A stretch of DNA of 64,000 nucleotides from Verticillium longisporum. Taxonomy: Eukaryota > Ascomycota > Sordariomycetes > Glomerellales > Plectosphaerellaceae. Of this stretch, positions 31,881 to 43,676 are shown in pieces. Location of the stretch: positions 310,001 to 374,000 of the forward strand of contig JAETXT010000012.1 in assembly GCA_019188255.1 (NCBI GenBank), given 5' to 3'. Within the stretch, counting starts at the first letter, position 1. Every line of letters starts with the position of its first letter. The position numbers were made by a program, and so were the translations under genes. Below the pieces are notes generated by a model that was given only the letters and a program-made list of their open reading frames with translations, searched no databases and was not told the DNA's origin.

Positions 31881-34222
31881 CAAGCCGGGAGCTGGTTGAC
31901 AACATAATTGTAATAAGCGAGGTTCATGCCAAAAACGAAACGTTCGGGGCGGTGAAACCTGGGTCATGCACGTTTTCCTGCCGTATTCATCCCAAAACCG
32001 TTACTACGTCGTCAGCAGCAAATGCGCCCTCCGTTCTTAGCTGACAAAGCCACCTTTTTCGTCAGAGCTCTCGTCAGAGCTCTCGCCAGAGCCGAACTTT
32101 TCGCGAGAGGATTTGAGGTGAAAGGGTGAACTCTTATTCTAACGATCAGTGGCACGAGTAGTAGACCACAACAGCATTTGCGAAGGATGAAAATTAGCGG
32201 GAAACTCGAAAGGCTAAATCGCTTATTCAGTGACACAAACGTGTATCTACGTCTTTGCCTAGAGAAACCAAGTCAGCACCGAATGGACACAACAGAAAGC
32301 CGCTGCAGTAACCAAGTGGTGCAAGCCGAGTGTTGATCAGGGCACAGCGACCTTCTTATTAAATCATTTGTACCGCGTGACAGTCCTCAATCCACAATCT
32401 ATGAAGCGGTTGACCACGAGAAGACGACTTTATCATCTGTAAGTCTGCTATCAAAAGATACATCTTCGTATTACGCATCGAGAACTAAATGTTCTAACTC
32501 TCGACCTATAACACTCGAGTTTGAATAATTATTAAGTGTCAGAGCCTGCTTCACAACCTAGCTGGTGTCCACTATCATCGTTCAGACAACTCCGAATGAT
32601 CAAGGCGTCTCTTGGCCGTTGAATGAATGGAATGACACCTCAGGGAGCCCCCTCACCCGGGAAGATTCTGGCGACAATTGAAGTACCAGCTACGGAATTC
32701 CAACGTTTACGTTGCGGGCTCCTGTCTATACAGTTGGGCTGCGAACCGCAGCTGGGAGCATCAACGAAGCTGCTCCAACGGGTTTTTCATGCGGCCGTGG
32801 CGACGGGCGAACGGGACCTCGACTCCTGTGGTAAACGAGACATGGCGCCGAATGCTGTTGCTCACCAGCGGTGCCTTTGCAGCAAATCTCCTGATGCAGC
32901 ACATGCTGAAATAATGACGTAGCTTGGCTGACAGTGACCAACACTGTAGCCTTCCCATCATCATAGTTGAGGGGGCACAAACTCGGCACTTTTGTTCAGA
33001 ACAGCGCGCTTCACTCTCGTTTGGAAATCATATGGAAATTGCATCAAAAGAATACTTGTCAAAATTACCTACATGAACTCTGGAGGCTGATGTGGATGCG
33101 CCGCGGGGCGGAAAGGCAGTGCGAGAGCCAGTTTATAGAAGTAGTCGACACCTTGCTGTTGAGATTATTCAGCCCAGTCGAGCCAAAGTAACAGGCACAA
33201 GAGCTCGTTGTGCAATGTCAGCGTAGACCAGGGCCAAGATATTGGAGATTTACCTCTAGGCGGCAGTTTGATCTCGAGCTCTGGCGCTTTCCCCTCGCAG
33301 CGGCTGAGGACGGCAGAAACCACAATCGAACCATAACGCCAAGGTATGCTGCCCTCAGAGAAAGATTATATCATGTGCACTCGTGCATGATGGATTCTGG
33401 AACTCGAAACTAACTCATAATGAGTCACAATTTATAATAACAAGGTAAAAGCCTAAGTCTTGGAAGTCGCTTTCGGCCTGGAACGAGTAGGGTCGGCGAT
33501 CACAGCCGAGATTGGGTACGATTTCCGTTCATTAATTGAGTCAAGTTGTCGCATGACGAAAGTTGGAATGGCCTACTCACTTGTACACTCGTTGTGTCCT
33601 TGTTGCAAATAAGAGGAGTAATCATGCAAAGTAAATAAAAATGCTATCTTTGGCGCTGCTAGCTCTCATGCATACGCACAGCATCTTGTTCTTCACCCAT
33701 GTTCTTGCCTTACACCGCCACCGTAAGGACATCACTGAGGCTAAAAGTTTCCCCAACCTAACTGGGCCACGTTGAACGAGTCACAGAGTTGGATTAAGCG
33801 TCTCGTGGTAGATACCATAAAAGCTGCATCTACACCACTGCCGCAAGAATGTTCTCGGATCCTATGAGATTCCGGTATCGCAAGAATTCAACGACCCGAC
33901 ATTTGCCTTGAGTGGACATGTCGTTCTAGTCTCTCACATGTTTCTGCTGTCCATCAATACGAGCAGCGTGGGGAAGCTCCACCAGCAGACTAACTGGCTG
34001 GGAGAGGGATCTTAACCTGACGGTAATGATCCCAAAGTTGTGATGCACCTCAGCATGTTCTCAGAGGAGCTGGACCGCAGGCTCCGATAATGTCCAGAGC
34101 CTGGCCAAATCACAGGTGTCTCGTTTAGTGTCTCGCCACCAAACCGAGGATAGAGAAGAAGAAGTGGCTCTGAAGCTCCTACCAACACTACTAAACCGGG
34201 TCGCAATTTGTTGACACAGCAA
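31881..34222. other. Spacer, no gene seen
   Basis: I found no conserved coding frame. The frames at 32623-32989 overlap on both strands without motifs. A short tandem of tcgtcagagctc units lies near 32059-32090. Confidence 0.4.
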
Positions 34223-34513
34223 GTGGGTAACAAAAAAAGCAGGACTCCATTAACGCAAGTTACCTTACGCAAGCACGACCTAGATACCTTAGATTACTAA
34301 CCCCTTGATCGGCCTTCCGTTCTAATTACATCTACCACCCTCAGCTTTTCGTAGTCAAAAACGGGTTTCAAAGTAGGAGATTTTTCGAGAATCCAGGAAA
34401 TCGACTACGTCTTTAATCTTAGGCTTTTTAGGGGTTTTGTGGTGCTGATATATTGTGAAAATGGTAGTTGTAGTAGGTTGCGTTAATGGAGTCCTGCTGT
34501 TTTTGTTAACCAC
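34223..34513. mobile_element. MITE-like element with 36-bp inverted repeats
   Basis: The 36-base arms at 34223-34258 and 34478-34513 are inverted copies with two mismatches (shared core gcaggactccattaacgcaa). No coding capacity. If the true ends are at the TA inside each arm (TA|ACAAAAA...TTTTTGT|TA), the flanks fit a Tc1/mariner TA target duplication. If the ends are at gtgg/ccac, I see no target duplication. It sits about 260 bp outside the right arm boundary. Confidence 0.75.
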
Positions 34514-34774
34514 CTGACAGGTAGGGGGATGGCTTCAGGCTAACCTAGCTAGGCTTGGACGGTGGCGCGGACTTAGCATGGCTCGTTTTTTGCTCGTGGT
34601 ATGAACGAGAGCATGGTGTACAGAGTCAGTTCCGCTTGCTAGTCACTCCCGTCGCCGACACTCAACTCGGCCGTCGATATGTAATGAGATTCACCTCCCG
34701 TAGAGTGCGTGATGATAAACATGACTCCAAGTCTCGCATTTCGTTATCTAAAGCCTGTTCATGGTAAAGAATGA
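34514..34774. other. Flank between MITE and right arm boundary
   Basis: Unique sequence with no match to the left flank. No gene supported. Confidence 0.4.
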
Positions 34775-35556
34775 TGCGGATTCAGATGGTCTCAATTGAA
34801 CTTTAGCATGCGAATTCGCGCCTGTGAGGAGTCGGCGGATCTACGAGTGGGGTCTCATTTGCTTTAAAGCGGCGACATACCCGGCTTCGTCCTCCCTGCC
34901 TTGAGGACCCGTCATTGGATAACGCGGGGATGAGTAGTGCCCGGAGCAGTAGTCACACCATCAGTTCGCCATGCTTTGGCGAGCATCTCGTAGGCTTATT
35001 CAGGGCTGTGGAGAGACAAGCTCGCTGCTTTACAGATTGTTCCAGTAGCCGCCTTCGAAGCGTGGCGTTCAGCACAACAAAGGCGTCGATGCGCACACCT
35101 GAGCCATGCTTACCCGCACCCCTGCTACAATTGACGAATACCATCCAAACCCGCCTGATGATATGCAAGAATGGCTTGCAGGTATGAGGCGTCAGTATGA
35201 GGCAGAGTGCGTAGGGCGAGGCCTCAGGTCTCGGGTGCAACTAGCAGGGTTAAGAGAGATGTCCCCCCCTCGTTCACAAACTGTAGTACACTGTCCGTCT
35301 CGTGCCGCCCACCGTTCGTCTTATCTTCACAACAGCATCCTCCCTGTCTTTCTCCAAAGGCCAGGCTCTGTTCATCATTTCATCCTGGCATCCGGCATCC
35401 GGCACCCTGTTTGACATTCATTTCAGACCTTTCTTCTTGTGCCTGTCTCACAGGCGCTCTTTTGGACCTCCTGCATGCTCATTTCTGGCAAACCTTGAGC
35501 CATCCGAACGCGAAATCCCCCTTCTACCCTTGCCTTTGGCACACTGAGACCGCACG

Positions 35557-38298
35557 ATGTCTTCTGTCTTCCCTCTAGAGTCCCAGACGCCCACGATGGC
35601 ACCTGGGGCGACTGCCGTTCGCGTCGGACCACTGTCCCATCTCTCGATGAGTCGGGAGCGACAGCGAAAAGCCCGGGAAGCCTTAGCCCAGTTCCAGGCA
35701 GAGCCGATCGCCGACAGGGCATCAGTCACTCACGTCACAAGGAAGCAAAGGCAGAGCTCGTATCAAAAGTGGCAAATGTAAGGTCGCCTTGAGTGCTTCG
35801 AAGACCATGAGTGAATGCTGAGCCAAGCTGCAGCTTTTTCCGCAATGTGCTGGACTTGGACCCGGATGACATCTGGCTTCGGCTCTGTGACGAAACCCCC
35901 GAGTCAATAGGATACTGCCAGGCCTTTCTTCACGATTATGTCGTCAACTCATTGGAGAAACGGGTCAGTCTGGGACCGGAAGAGTACGAGCTTGCGAGAA
36001 CTGTGACTTGCACCAAGACGATATTGGAAGTTTGGAAGGGCTTGGTAAGGCATGCCGACGATCACGTTCTACAGGCAAAAAGGAGAGGTGATCCAAAGAA
36101 GTCGGCGCACTGGACGCTGTCGGTGTCAGAGCGTCGCACAGGACCAGTGTCCAAAATCAGCCTGGTGAGTCGCCGAGGTGCCGTCCGCAACGCTTTATCC
36201 CACACTTGCTGAGGTCAGAGTTCGCTAGTGGATCCGAGAGGGACTGACAGACTCGCTGGGATTACAACGCGACCAAACGTTCGAGAAGGTGGAGATGACC
36301 GAGAAAGATGTCTTGTTGATTTTGACGACATTGTGGCAACGGGCAGACGATATACCCTGCACCGCATCTGAACGCGTTGCCTTCCACTTTGTGGTTCTGA
36401 TGATGGCCATCGGAGGCTTTCGTCAGGGGACATTGACGCGCTTTCTGTATAGCCAAGTCAGACTGGATCTGGTGCAGGATCCATCCTGCAAAGCTCCCCA
36501 CCGACTAGTAGCCACGCCCACTGTGTTGCACAACAAACAGCAACACAAGAAGGTGATGAATAGCCAAGACCACAAGTCAGGCCGCTCTTTTAGAAATGGC
36601 ACTTGTAGCCTGCTGACTTGTGATTTTTCCAGACTTTCATTTAGCGTGACATCCATGCCTTGTCTTCTTACCGACCTCTCGAGCTTGATCATCAGCAAGG
36701 CTCTCAAGGATAAAGCATTTAGCGGAAAGTATGGCTCGGCTCTCGAGATGCTGTCGGTACCAAATCTGCAAGGACAACATCTTATCCCACTGCCGTGGGA
36801 CAAATCCATGCTGGAACGCCCCATATTCGAGATATCGCCCCAAAAGTACCATCAAATATGGCAGCGCACTCTGCTCGTGCTAGGCTGCCGAAGAATGGAT
36901 CGCCCCTACTCCTTGCGCGTAGGCGCGGCTGGACGAGTGGATGGTAAGACATGCAACGCCCTACAATGACCACCAAGAAGGTCAAGCTGAACACATTCAG
37001 GATCCTTGACGTCCGCAGTACGTAGTCACATCATCTCGAATACGGAGGCTGTGTTCCGAAAGAGCTATCAGCCAGTTCATACCAAAGAGAACCTGGCTGC
37101 TATCGCCTTTTCTACTGTTGCGGGAGATGACGAGCCTCTTTTCGAATTTCTTCGACAGTCCCTACTTACACGTGATGATAACGCGCCTATAGACCCGCAT
37201 CCAGAGGATTACGCAAAGTGGAATCAGCGGAGCGATATACAAGAGCTCGACAAGCAACTTGCCGAGGTCCCACGTACAACGGCAGCTGACAAAGAGAACG
37301 CACAGAGGATTGCATCTCGGCGTGGCCATATTGTGGCGACACTGTCGAAACTCCAAGTTATGCAACGTCGTGAGGAATACTTTCTTGAGGCCGACAGGTT
37401 AAGAGGCCAGGGACGTTCAATAGAGCACCTCGTCAGCAGAACGATGCGTCCCAAAGCCGGACGCTATACTGTCAGTTCAGCAGCCGCGACGATTATCAGC
37501 CGCTACATGGTACGATGTTCGGGAATTGACATGCTGGCCACGACGAAATACATTGACCTCCTCGTCGCTTTCCTGTCTAACAGATTCTCGGAGGTCGAGC
37601 ACCTCGAAAGCACTGCGACGACAATACCCACGAGTCATGGGGGCATCGATAAAGAGGCAGACAAGCAGCTTTTCTTGCAGCCGCCGACGATTGAGCCGAA
37701 ATTTCCAGTGCAGAAAGGACACATAGGAGTCAACATAGCTACTGAATATCGGTGTCTGTTCGGTTGTAAACCACTGAGCAGCAGATTTGCTCTGAACAGA
37801 CACGTGGCAAGCATTCATAGAGACTCATTTTCAACACCGTTCCACTGCCCCGAAAGCTTGTCGCAAGATAAGAAAGAAATCATCATCAATGGGCTGTCCG
37901 AATGGATCATCCATGCTACGAGATACCACGGGAAACGCAGCGCACCATATTGCCCTCAGAATTCGTCGCTGGCTAGCTCAGGGCGATCTCGCCGCATTAG
38001 ATCATCCCAAAAGGCGGAATGCAAGCTTTGTCAGGGACAGTTCGCTGCCGGCAATGGGTTTTCAAGGCATATGAACTCGGCGCACCTGCATCAAGGCCTC
38101 TTCGATGAGCCTTTTCCCTGCCCGGAATGCAAAACCGCGGGGGTAGAAGCTTGGATCGAAGGGATTGAGTGCTGGCGCGAGCACACTTGGGAAGTGCATG
38201 GTTACAAGGGCCAGACAGGGCACAGGAAGTCTGATGAAGAATTTGAGGCAGCTGGGCTGGGCGGGGTGGACAGGGGGAAGAAGAGGATACAGGTGTAG
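35557..38298 (+). CDS. DUF3435 captain-like tyrosine recombinase with C-terminal zinc fingers
   Basis: Exons by inspection: 35557-35777, 35834-36164, 36229-36943, 37001-38298. All junctions are GT-AG and the phases agree, giving 854 residues. Motifs of the DUF3435/tyrosine recombinase family, with approximate positions: Arg 249 in GGFRQGTLTRF; the second box PYSLRVGAAGRVDG (Tyr 411, Arg 414); and Tyr 445 in SNTEAVFRKSYQP. This is the R-Y-R-Y set reported for Starship captains. The C-terminal part has Cys/His finger-like units (CLFGCKPLSSRFALNRH, CKLCQGQFAAGNGFSRH, CPECKTAGVEAW) and resembles proteins annotated as FluG-domain. It starts 780 bp inside the arm boundary and is transcribed inward, as captains are. 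In Starships the captain excises and integrates the whole element; activity here is inferred, not shown. Confidence 0.85.
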
Positions 38299-38573
38299 TC
38301 CCAATGCTGCTATTGTACAAGATACCATCCGTGGTGCCTTTTTGCCATATTTGAAATTGAACCACATGCGGGCGCTTACAAGCCGAACACGAAGTGGGGT
38401 CCCGCGCTTGACTCCCCTTACGCAAAATGACTTCCAGCAACAAGCAATGAGGTCCGCCCTCTGTATGTATGTGTGATATATAATACAAAGTGGGATGTCT
38501 GCGAAAGAAGTAACAGTTTTCGCACGACGAATAAGCCGCCCTATGAAGTTGCGGTCGCGTTCGCTTTGACAAC

Positions 38574-38998
38574 ATGTCCGAACGCCAGCAGATCACGCCG
38601 CTGAAGCCGTACGACCTAGAGGAGATCCGCAAAAGTCGGAAGCGTGCAGCCACCAAGTTTTCCAAGCGCCGCAAGACGTTCTTGCGCAGGGCGCATGATC
38701 TGTCGCAAGATTGTCAGGCCAAGGTGTACACCTTCATCGAATACAATCGTCGCACATGGGTCTTTACGAGCGAGCCGGATCAAGCGTCATTTCCGCCTAC
38801 AAAGGATGAGATTGTGAGCCGAGATGCTTCCGAAACAGGCCATACCTGACTGACTGCTCATAGCTTCGAATCTATCCGCTTCCGGAGATATTCATACCTA
38901 GCATGTTCTCCACCTTGCCTCAGGTTCACAACGACAAGCATGACGTGGTAGATTCCGCGCTGTCAGACAGGTTTAACACTCATGCCGCTGATCAATGA
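38574..38998 (+). CDS. Small MADS-box-like protein
   Basis: Exon 1 is 38574-38813 and exon 2 is 38864-38998. The 50-base intron (gtgagc...ctgactgctcatag) joins in phase 0, giving 124 residues. Residues about 18-65 (KSRKRAATKFSKRRKTFLRR, then AHDLSQDCQAKVYTFIEYN) match the MADS/SRF pattern: a basic helix with FSKRRK, then a hydrophobic strand and VFTS. MADS domains bind CArG-type DNA as dimers. There is no larger transcription-factor body. The exon 2 peptide (RIYPLPEIFIPSM) is conserved in the left-arm pseudogene, which supports the splice model. It lies 275 bp downstream of the captain gene on the same strand. A regulatory role is inference. Confidence 0.75.
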
Positions 38999-39851
38999 AC
39001 ACCAAGCAATCGTAGGGATTGCAGACGAATGCCGCCAATCGTTCGACAGAGGCAGTTTGTATGGCGGGCTGGGCAATCGAGTGAGGACCAGACCGATAAG
39101 TCCATCGGATTGCGGAACTGCGGTGTAGGAGGCACGCGACAAGAGGAACAAGAGAACTCGCGCACAGCAAGAAACCCCCTCGTATCTTCCCTCCTCACTG
39201 AGATATGACGTGCAGTCGAGGCCCACTGTCGCCGCTGCCGACAACTATGCGGGAGTCGGATTGACCGGTCTTTCATGGCGGGCGCGGTGCTGGAGGATCT
39301 GCCTTACCGCTCGTTCAAGATAGGGCCAGGCTCTCCGTTCTTGTTTGATGCCTGTTACTTCGAGTTTCGAGCTCCAATCAGTGCCACCACAAATGAGCTA
39401 GCGTCGGGGCCGCTCTGTATGTCGGCTTCCGATATCCTCCAAAGGCTCGTAATTATACGATGGTTGTTGTTGGAACCTGAGATTGTAGGATGTTTTGTCT
39501 GCGTCACAGAGTATATCTCGGGAATAAAGATTTTCAACTTCGGCCACAAGCTCTGTGGCACGTGGATAGCTCTGACACAAATAGATGTTTACCGACATTG
39601 TGCTTGTTCGCAGTTGAGTCTTCATGAGGCCCTCTGAAACTCCTCGCAGACTGGTTCTGGCATTCAGAGAAGGCTACCTTCAGCGTCAGTGGGAGTACCA
39701 CACTCGTGCCCCTGAACAGCACTACCCGATGCGCTAGGGGCCTGCCGTCGTTCTCTCTTGCTCGTGAGTCGATGAGAATAGTGACGTGGTGGCCACGACT
39801 AGCTGAGGGACAAAGTGAGGGAGCGTGGCTGACTCATCGCAGAAAACTGTC
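38999..39851. other. Intergenic, no gene seen
   Basis: A 120-residue plus-strand frame at 39275 and minus-strand frames at 39398-39625 have no recognisable content and no clear left-arm equivalent. Confidence 0.4.
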
Positions 39852-39857
39852 TATAAA
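39852..39857 (+). promoter_or_regulatory. TATA box of chromo-like gene
   Basis: TATAAA 95 bp before ATG 39952. The surrounding stretch, including TATAAA, is conserved upstream of the left-arm copy. Confidence 0.55.
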
Positions 39858-39951
39858 TACAGTGCCTTTCGCTTCCCCTTTACACAGTTCATCATCCTCT
39901 CCCCACAGCTCCTACTTCCACTCACCCTGTGCAACGACGAGAATACACGCC

Positions 39952-40741
39952 ATGAGCCTGTGGAGCACTTTGCACTCTCCAGGCGAGAGGCCTGCAGTCC
40001 CTAGTCCAACAACTACCGCAACGGTTAAGCAGGCTGTGCAACCACACATCGGATCCGCCAAGGCTGCTTCCGTTCGGTCTTCAGACAACCCCGACCATGA
40101 CCATCGTTCAGTCGGTCAAGTGGTATTGTTCGCCGAGGAAGCGGTGCAAACGGCGACTAGTCCAAAAGTCAGCAGCCTGACCCCCGATGTGGCAGCCCCT
40201 GCCGCTCTACCATGTGGCCTGCTCGAAATCGGCAAGACAGTAGCCACTCTCAGTGACGCATCTCCACAAACTGATCTTTCAGCTTATCACAAACTAAAGA
40301 AAGCACGTAAGTGATGTCCCATGAAGCCTCACAACGCAGCGATGAAGAAGGGTCTGTAGTGACAAGTTTTCCCCACCAGCGTTGTCGCGGTCGAAGCCGG
40401 GCTCTGCACGATCCCGTCCTACAAAGCGCGCCAGAGAATCATCGATCGAACCACAGCCGCAGAGGAAAAAAGCCCCGAAGGCTGTCAAGCTTGACAGATC
40501 CATGGTTTATGACGTGGAAAATCTCACAAACTTTGCTTTCAGAAACGGCACCATGTATTGCAAGGCTGAATGGGCTCCCACAGAAGTCCAGCTTTGTGAT
40601 GTAGTTGGAGACGAAGCAATGGCGATTTGTGAACGAGAAATCACATCGCGATTCGGGGCTGACGTATGGGCGAAGCAGAAAGCTGCTTGTTTTGACCAGA
40701 AACCAGAAATCCAAGATGTAAACGATCGGATCACGTCCTAA
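39952..40741 (+). CDS. Chromo-like domain protein, function unknown
   Basis: Exon 1 is 39952-40306 and exon 2 is 40380-40741 (intron gtaagt...caccag, phase 1), about 238 residues. The N-terminal half is low-complexity Ser/Thr/Pro. A basic patch (RPTKRARESS, then QPQRKKAPKA) could be a nuclear signal. The C-terminal domain (VENLTNFAFRNGTMYCKAEW, then EAMAICEREITSRFGADVW) resembles chromo or chromo-shadow folds in its strand-Trp pattern, but I am not certain of the family. Left-arm conservation of this domain, against a diverged N-terminus, suggests it is the functional part. Confidence 0.65.
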
Positions 40742-41109
40742 TTGGGTGAGGTGGATGGGTTTTAATGGTACACTCGTTTTGGATTGTATGTACAGGCTTG
40801 TTTGTTTGCGCACACTCTTCCTCTATTCTAGGTTGTCAAAAGATTCTCCGACTCGTCGGTTTCTCACCAGCGCGTTCTCTGCGCGAGCTCTATTCTCGCT
40901 TGTCTTTATCATGTCTCTGTACCTTACAGGCGTATCCCCGCAATTTACCATCAGTCGGAAATCCTCGCCTCGGTTCTACCAAAACCCTGCCGGACTACCG
41001 AGTATCTACATAGAGTTCGTGTCCAGCATGCTCACTTAGAAGCTAGTAACGCCACCGGGATCCGGGGCAGCGCTCGTTATTCGTAGCGTCAATCTGGAGT
41101 CGATGCTAA

Positions 41110-42087
41110 CTAACCAGTCGCGGGGTAGCACAACACACTCCGGCCGTCCACCAGTCTTGGCTCGTCAAGTTGTAACACTTCCAAAGCAGGGTGGCGCTGC
41201 ATGAACCGTACCAACGCGAGGACTCCTACATACATGTTGGCAAGAGATACGGAGCGAAGCTCAGGGCAGGGCACGCGATCGAGAGGAATGAGAGTGGGCG
41301 GATCGCAGCGGCTGAAGTTGACGTGGAGATTTTGTAAAGCGGGAAACGAAGACAGAAAGACATTGAATGTTGTTGCAGTGGTGTTTGCCATGCTCAATGA
41401 TCCGATGTCGAGCCTGGTCACCGAACGCAGCGCCGCGTGCAGAGGGCCGATGGACTCAAGCCTCAGTTCGCCTTCAATCTTGAGATCCTGGATACGGGCG
41501 TAGTTGGGAAGTATTGTCAAAAAGTCACCGACCAGACGATCGACTGAGCCTCTCCGGCCCGGAAATAGCCAGATCTGTTGGCACAGTCGGGTGAGTTGGG
41601 CGTTTTTCTTCGGTTTCCGCGCATGGGAACAGGCATGGGAGATTGTGATCTGCTCGAGCTGTGGCAGAGAACTCAAAATCTGGTTCAGTCGACGGATGTC
41701 TCCATGGCGACTTCTAGACCCCTCGACCGCTACGAAGTGACGATAGTGTCGGAAGGCCTGCAAAGCATTTTCCTTCTTCGACGGAGACTGCGACACAAAA
41801 GGGTGCGCCTCGTACACCTGGAGCGGGTGAAGCTGCCACTCTTTGTAGTCGCACTCCGGCCACTCGCCGTGATACACCGTGAGAGCTCGTGTGAGCGGAG
41901 TTGTTTGTTTGATGTGGTGTGTCAGGCCCGACAGTGCCGAAAGGGTGTTGAGTACGCAGAGGTGACGCGACGCCTCGGACAAGCAGGCATGGTTGAAGTG
42001 ACTGGAAGTCAGTGCCAAATTGAGAAGGCTTCGTGAGTCTAGATACGAGACGAACTCGTGGATGATCTCATAGGGCATCCTTTCCAT
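41110..42087 (-). CDS. F-box protein (right copy)
   Basis: 325 residues from ATG 42087. An F-box at residues 4-40 (MPYEIIHEFVSYLDSRSLL) would bind Skp1 in an SCF ubiquitin ligase. Downstream Leu-rich segments (LPQLEQITISHA, FPALQNLHVNF, CPELRSVSLANM) suggest substrate-binding repeats. The frame ends at TAG 41110, but homology with the left copy continues in another frame to about 41040 (SRLTLRI, then a TSF end). Either a small net deletion near 41115-41125 shortened the protein by about 30 residues, or the assembly lacks a base. It is convergent with the chromo-like gene. Confidence 0.8.
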   Translation of the reverse strand: MERMPYEIIHEFVSYLDSRSLLNLALTSSHFNHACLSEASRHLCVLNTLSALSGLTHHIKQTTPLTRALTVYHGEWPECDYKEWQLHPLQVYEAHPFVSQSPSKKENALQAFRHYRHFVAVEGSRSRHGDIRRLNQILSSLPQLEQITISHACSHARKPKKNAQLTRLCQQIWLFPGRRGSVDRLVGDFLTILPNYARIQDLKIEGELRLESIGPLHAALRSVTRLDIGSLSMANTTATTFNVFLSSFPALQNLHVNFSRCDPPTLIPLDRVPCPELRSVSLANMYVGVLALVRFMQRHPALEVLQLDEPRLVDGRSVLCYPATG

Positions 42088-42859
42088 GGTAAAGGTGGGT
42101 GAACGCAGGCTGGCCCAATGCAGCGAACCCGCAGGCGCACAGTAGCGTAGATATGGCCGTTGTTGTTCTTCTCCTGTTGAGGCTCATCCCGGATAGTCGC
42201 AATCCTGAACAAAGCATGGTATGAATCTGCATTCTGAGTTTCTCATGGACTGTAGTGGGAACCTGTCCGAATTTATTGTCGACTACCTAGGCAGGCACAG
42301 TGGACGGATGGGGTCATCGCGGTGTGTCGATGGGATGCGTCATTCAGCGGGCGGTGGTGGGTGCACAGTGGCGCACCCCGGGTCAGATCCGACATGAGAC
42401 TTCCTCGCTGAGCGAACACCATAGCCGCGCGGTTGCGCAGCCGGGCACGAGCTGGCCACAGTAAGGCAGAGACCCAAGTTGCTGCGGAACGTTGGAATAA
42501 ATCAGATTATTGACCATTGATTCGTGGCTTTCTAATTTGCACTGATCCTATCTCTCCCGACTAACGCATGGTCGACGCCAGGCTGCACAGGCTTGACCGG
42601 CCGCCCCCAAGGACAAGAAGTAGTCTCTGGGCGGAACAATGCATTGGGTCCATCTCATAGTGGATTAAAACCAAGCTGCGTTACGATGTCCGCTTGCAAT
42701 CTATATGGAAGATGACGTTTGCTGTGATTGAGTATTCTGACTGCTGATTGTGCCACGCAAGCCGCATCCGAAGGAGAAGCACGTCTCGCTCCGCTCACCA
42801 TATACGGCAAATGAGGTCTGAGGACGAGCAGCTAACTGCTTGGAGGATCCATTCAGGGT
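42088..42859. other. Intergenic, no gene seen
   Basis: Mirrors 3733-4436; no supported frame. Confidence 0.45.
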
Positions 42860-43246
42860 GAAGATACCCCGAAGCCCATCGACCTTCGCACCCAGTCTTC
42901 ATACTCGAGAAAGACCTCCCCACTACGCTGATGACCTCCGCTATCTCCCTGGTTTGCTCCCGAAGCACCTGTCGTTGATAACCTCCTGCTCGCGCAGGAT
43001 TTCCAGGCGTCCGTGATTACTGCGCTGCTTGTCGCGCAATGTGTACATCTCTTGCTTCAATTTGTCGTTCTCGTCGCGAAGACCCTTGATTTTTGCATTC
43101 AACGCCGCTTCGAAAGAGTCCTGAGGCTTCTGAGAGGAGCGCCGTGGAGGCAACGCCAACGGGCGTGGCCATAACTGAATTTCTCCCTCATCTTCTAATA
43201 ACTCAGGTAGAACGAATCTCTCCGGAACGGTCATGTCAACACGCAT
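42860..43246 (-). pseudogene. Coiled-coil protein, frameshifted copy
   Basis: Counterpart of the intact frame at 3316-3732. From ATG 43246 the sequence matches for about 85 residues (NAKIKGLRDENDKLKQEMYT, then HGRLEILREQ) and then leaves frame where one G is missing relative to the left copy (about 42982-42986). A second one-base loss follows at about 42917-42921. The rest of the helix is readable in the other frames. Both losses are in G/C runs, so either genuine decay or assembly error is possible. Confidence 0.65.
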
Positions 43247-43676
43247 GGTGAGGATGGGAAGGTAAGTCGGCAGAGATCTCAGGATAAAAGAGAGGCAATG
43301 TCTCCTTCATGCGTTCCCGGACTAGAACGCTGATCAAGCTGGGCATCGGCAATACCGGCTCGTCGCAATATATCCTATTCCGCACATTCGGAAGCTGCAG
43401 TGTTTATATTGGCACTCATGTGCTTGTGACTTGAATCAGCTTGTCGCTTGTGAGTATGCAGGCGAATTTCGGACTACTCGACCGCACAGGCCCATTTTGA
43501 ATGTCTGAAGGAAAATGAACATGGAGACGAATCTAAATGAGAAAACAGATATTGGAGGCAGAATTGCCTAGGCCGCTGTGATCTGGCCGCTGCCGGCCTA
43601 CATAAAAAGCGACACTCTGCCGTCCACCCATGTTTCTGCGCTATCACGCACCTGATCTAGATTAGAACCTTTCGGC

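Noticed and set aside
34228..34508. Firm assignment of the inverted-repeat element to Tc1/mariner by its TA flanks
   Set aside because: The arm identity extends four to five bases beyond the TA, so the TA may be internal; the ends remain unresolved.
39275..39637. 120-residue frame between MADS-like and chromo-like genes
   Set aside because: Not conserved in the left arm, where real genes of the block are; composition is not protein-like.
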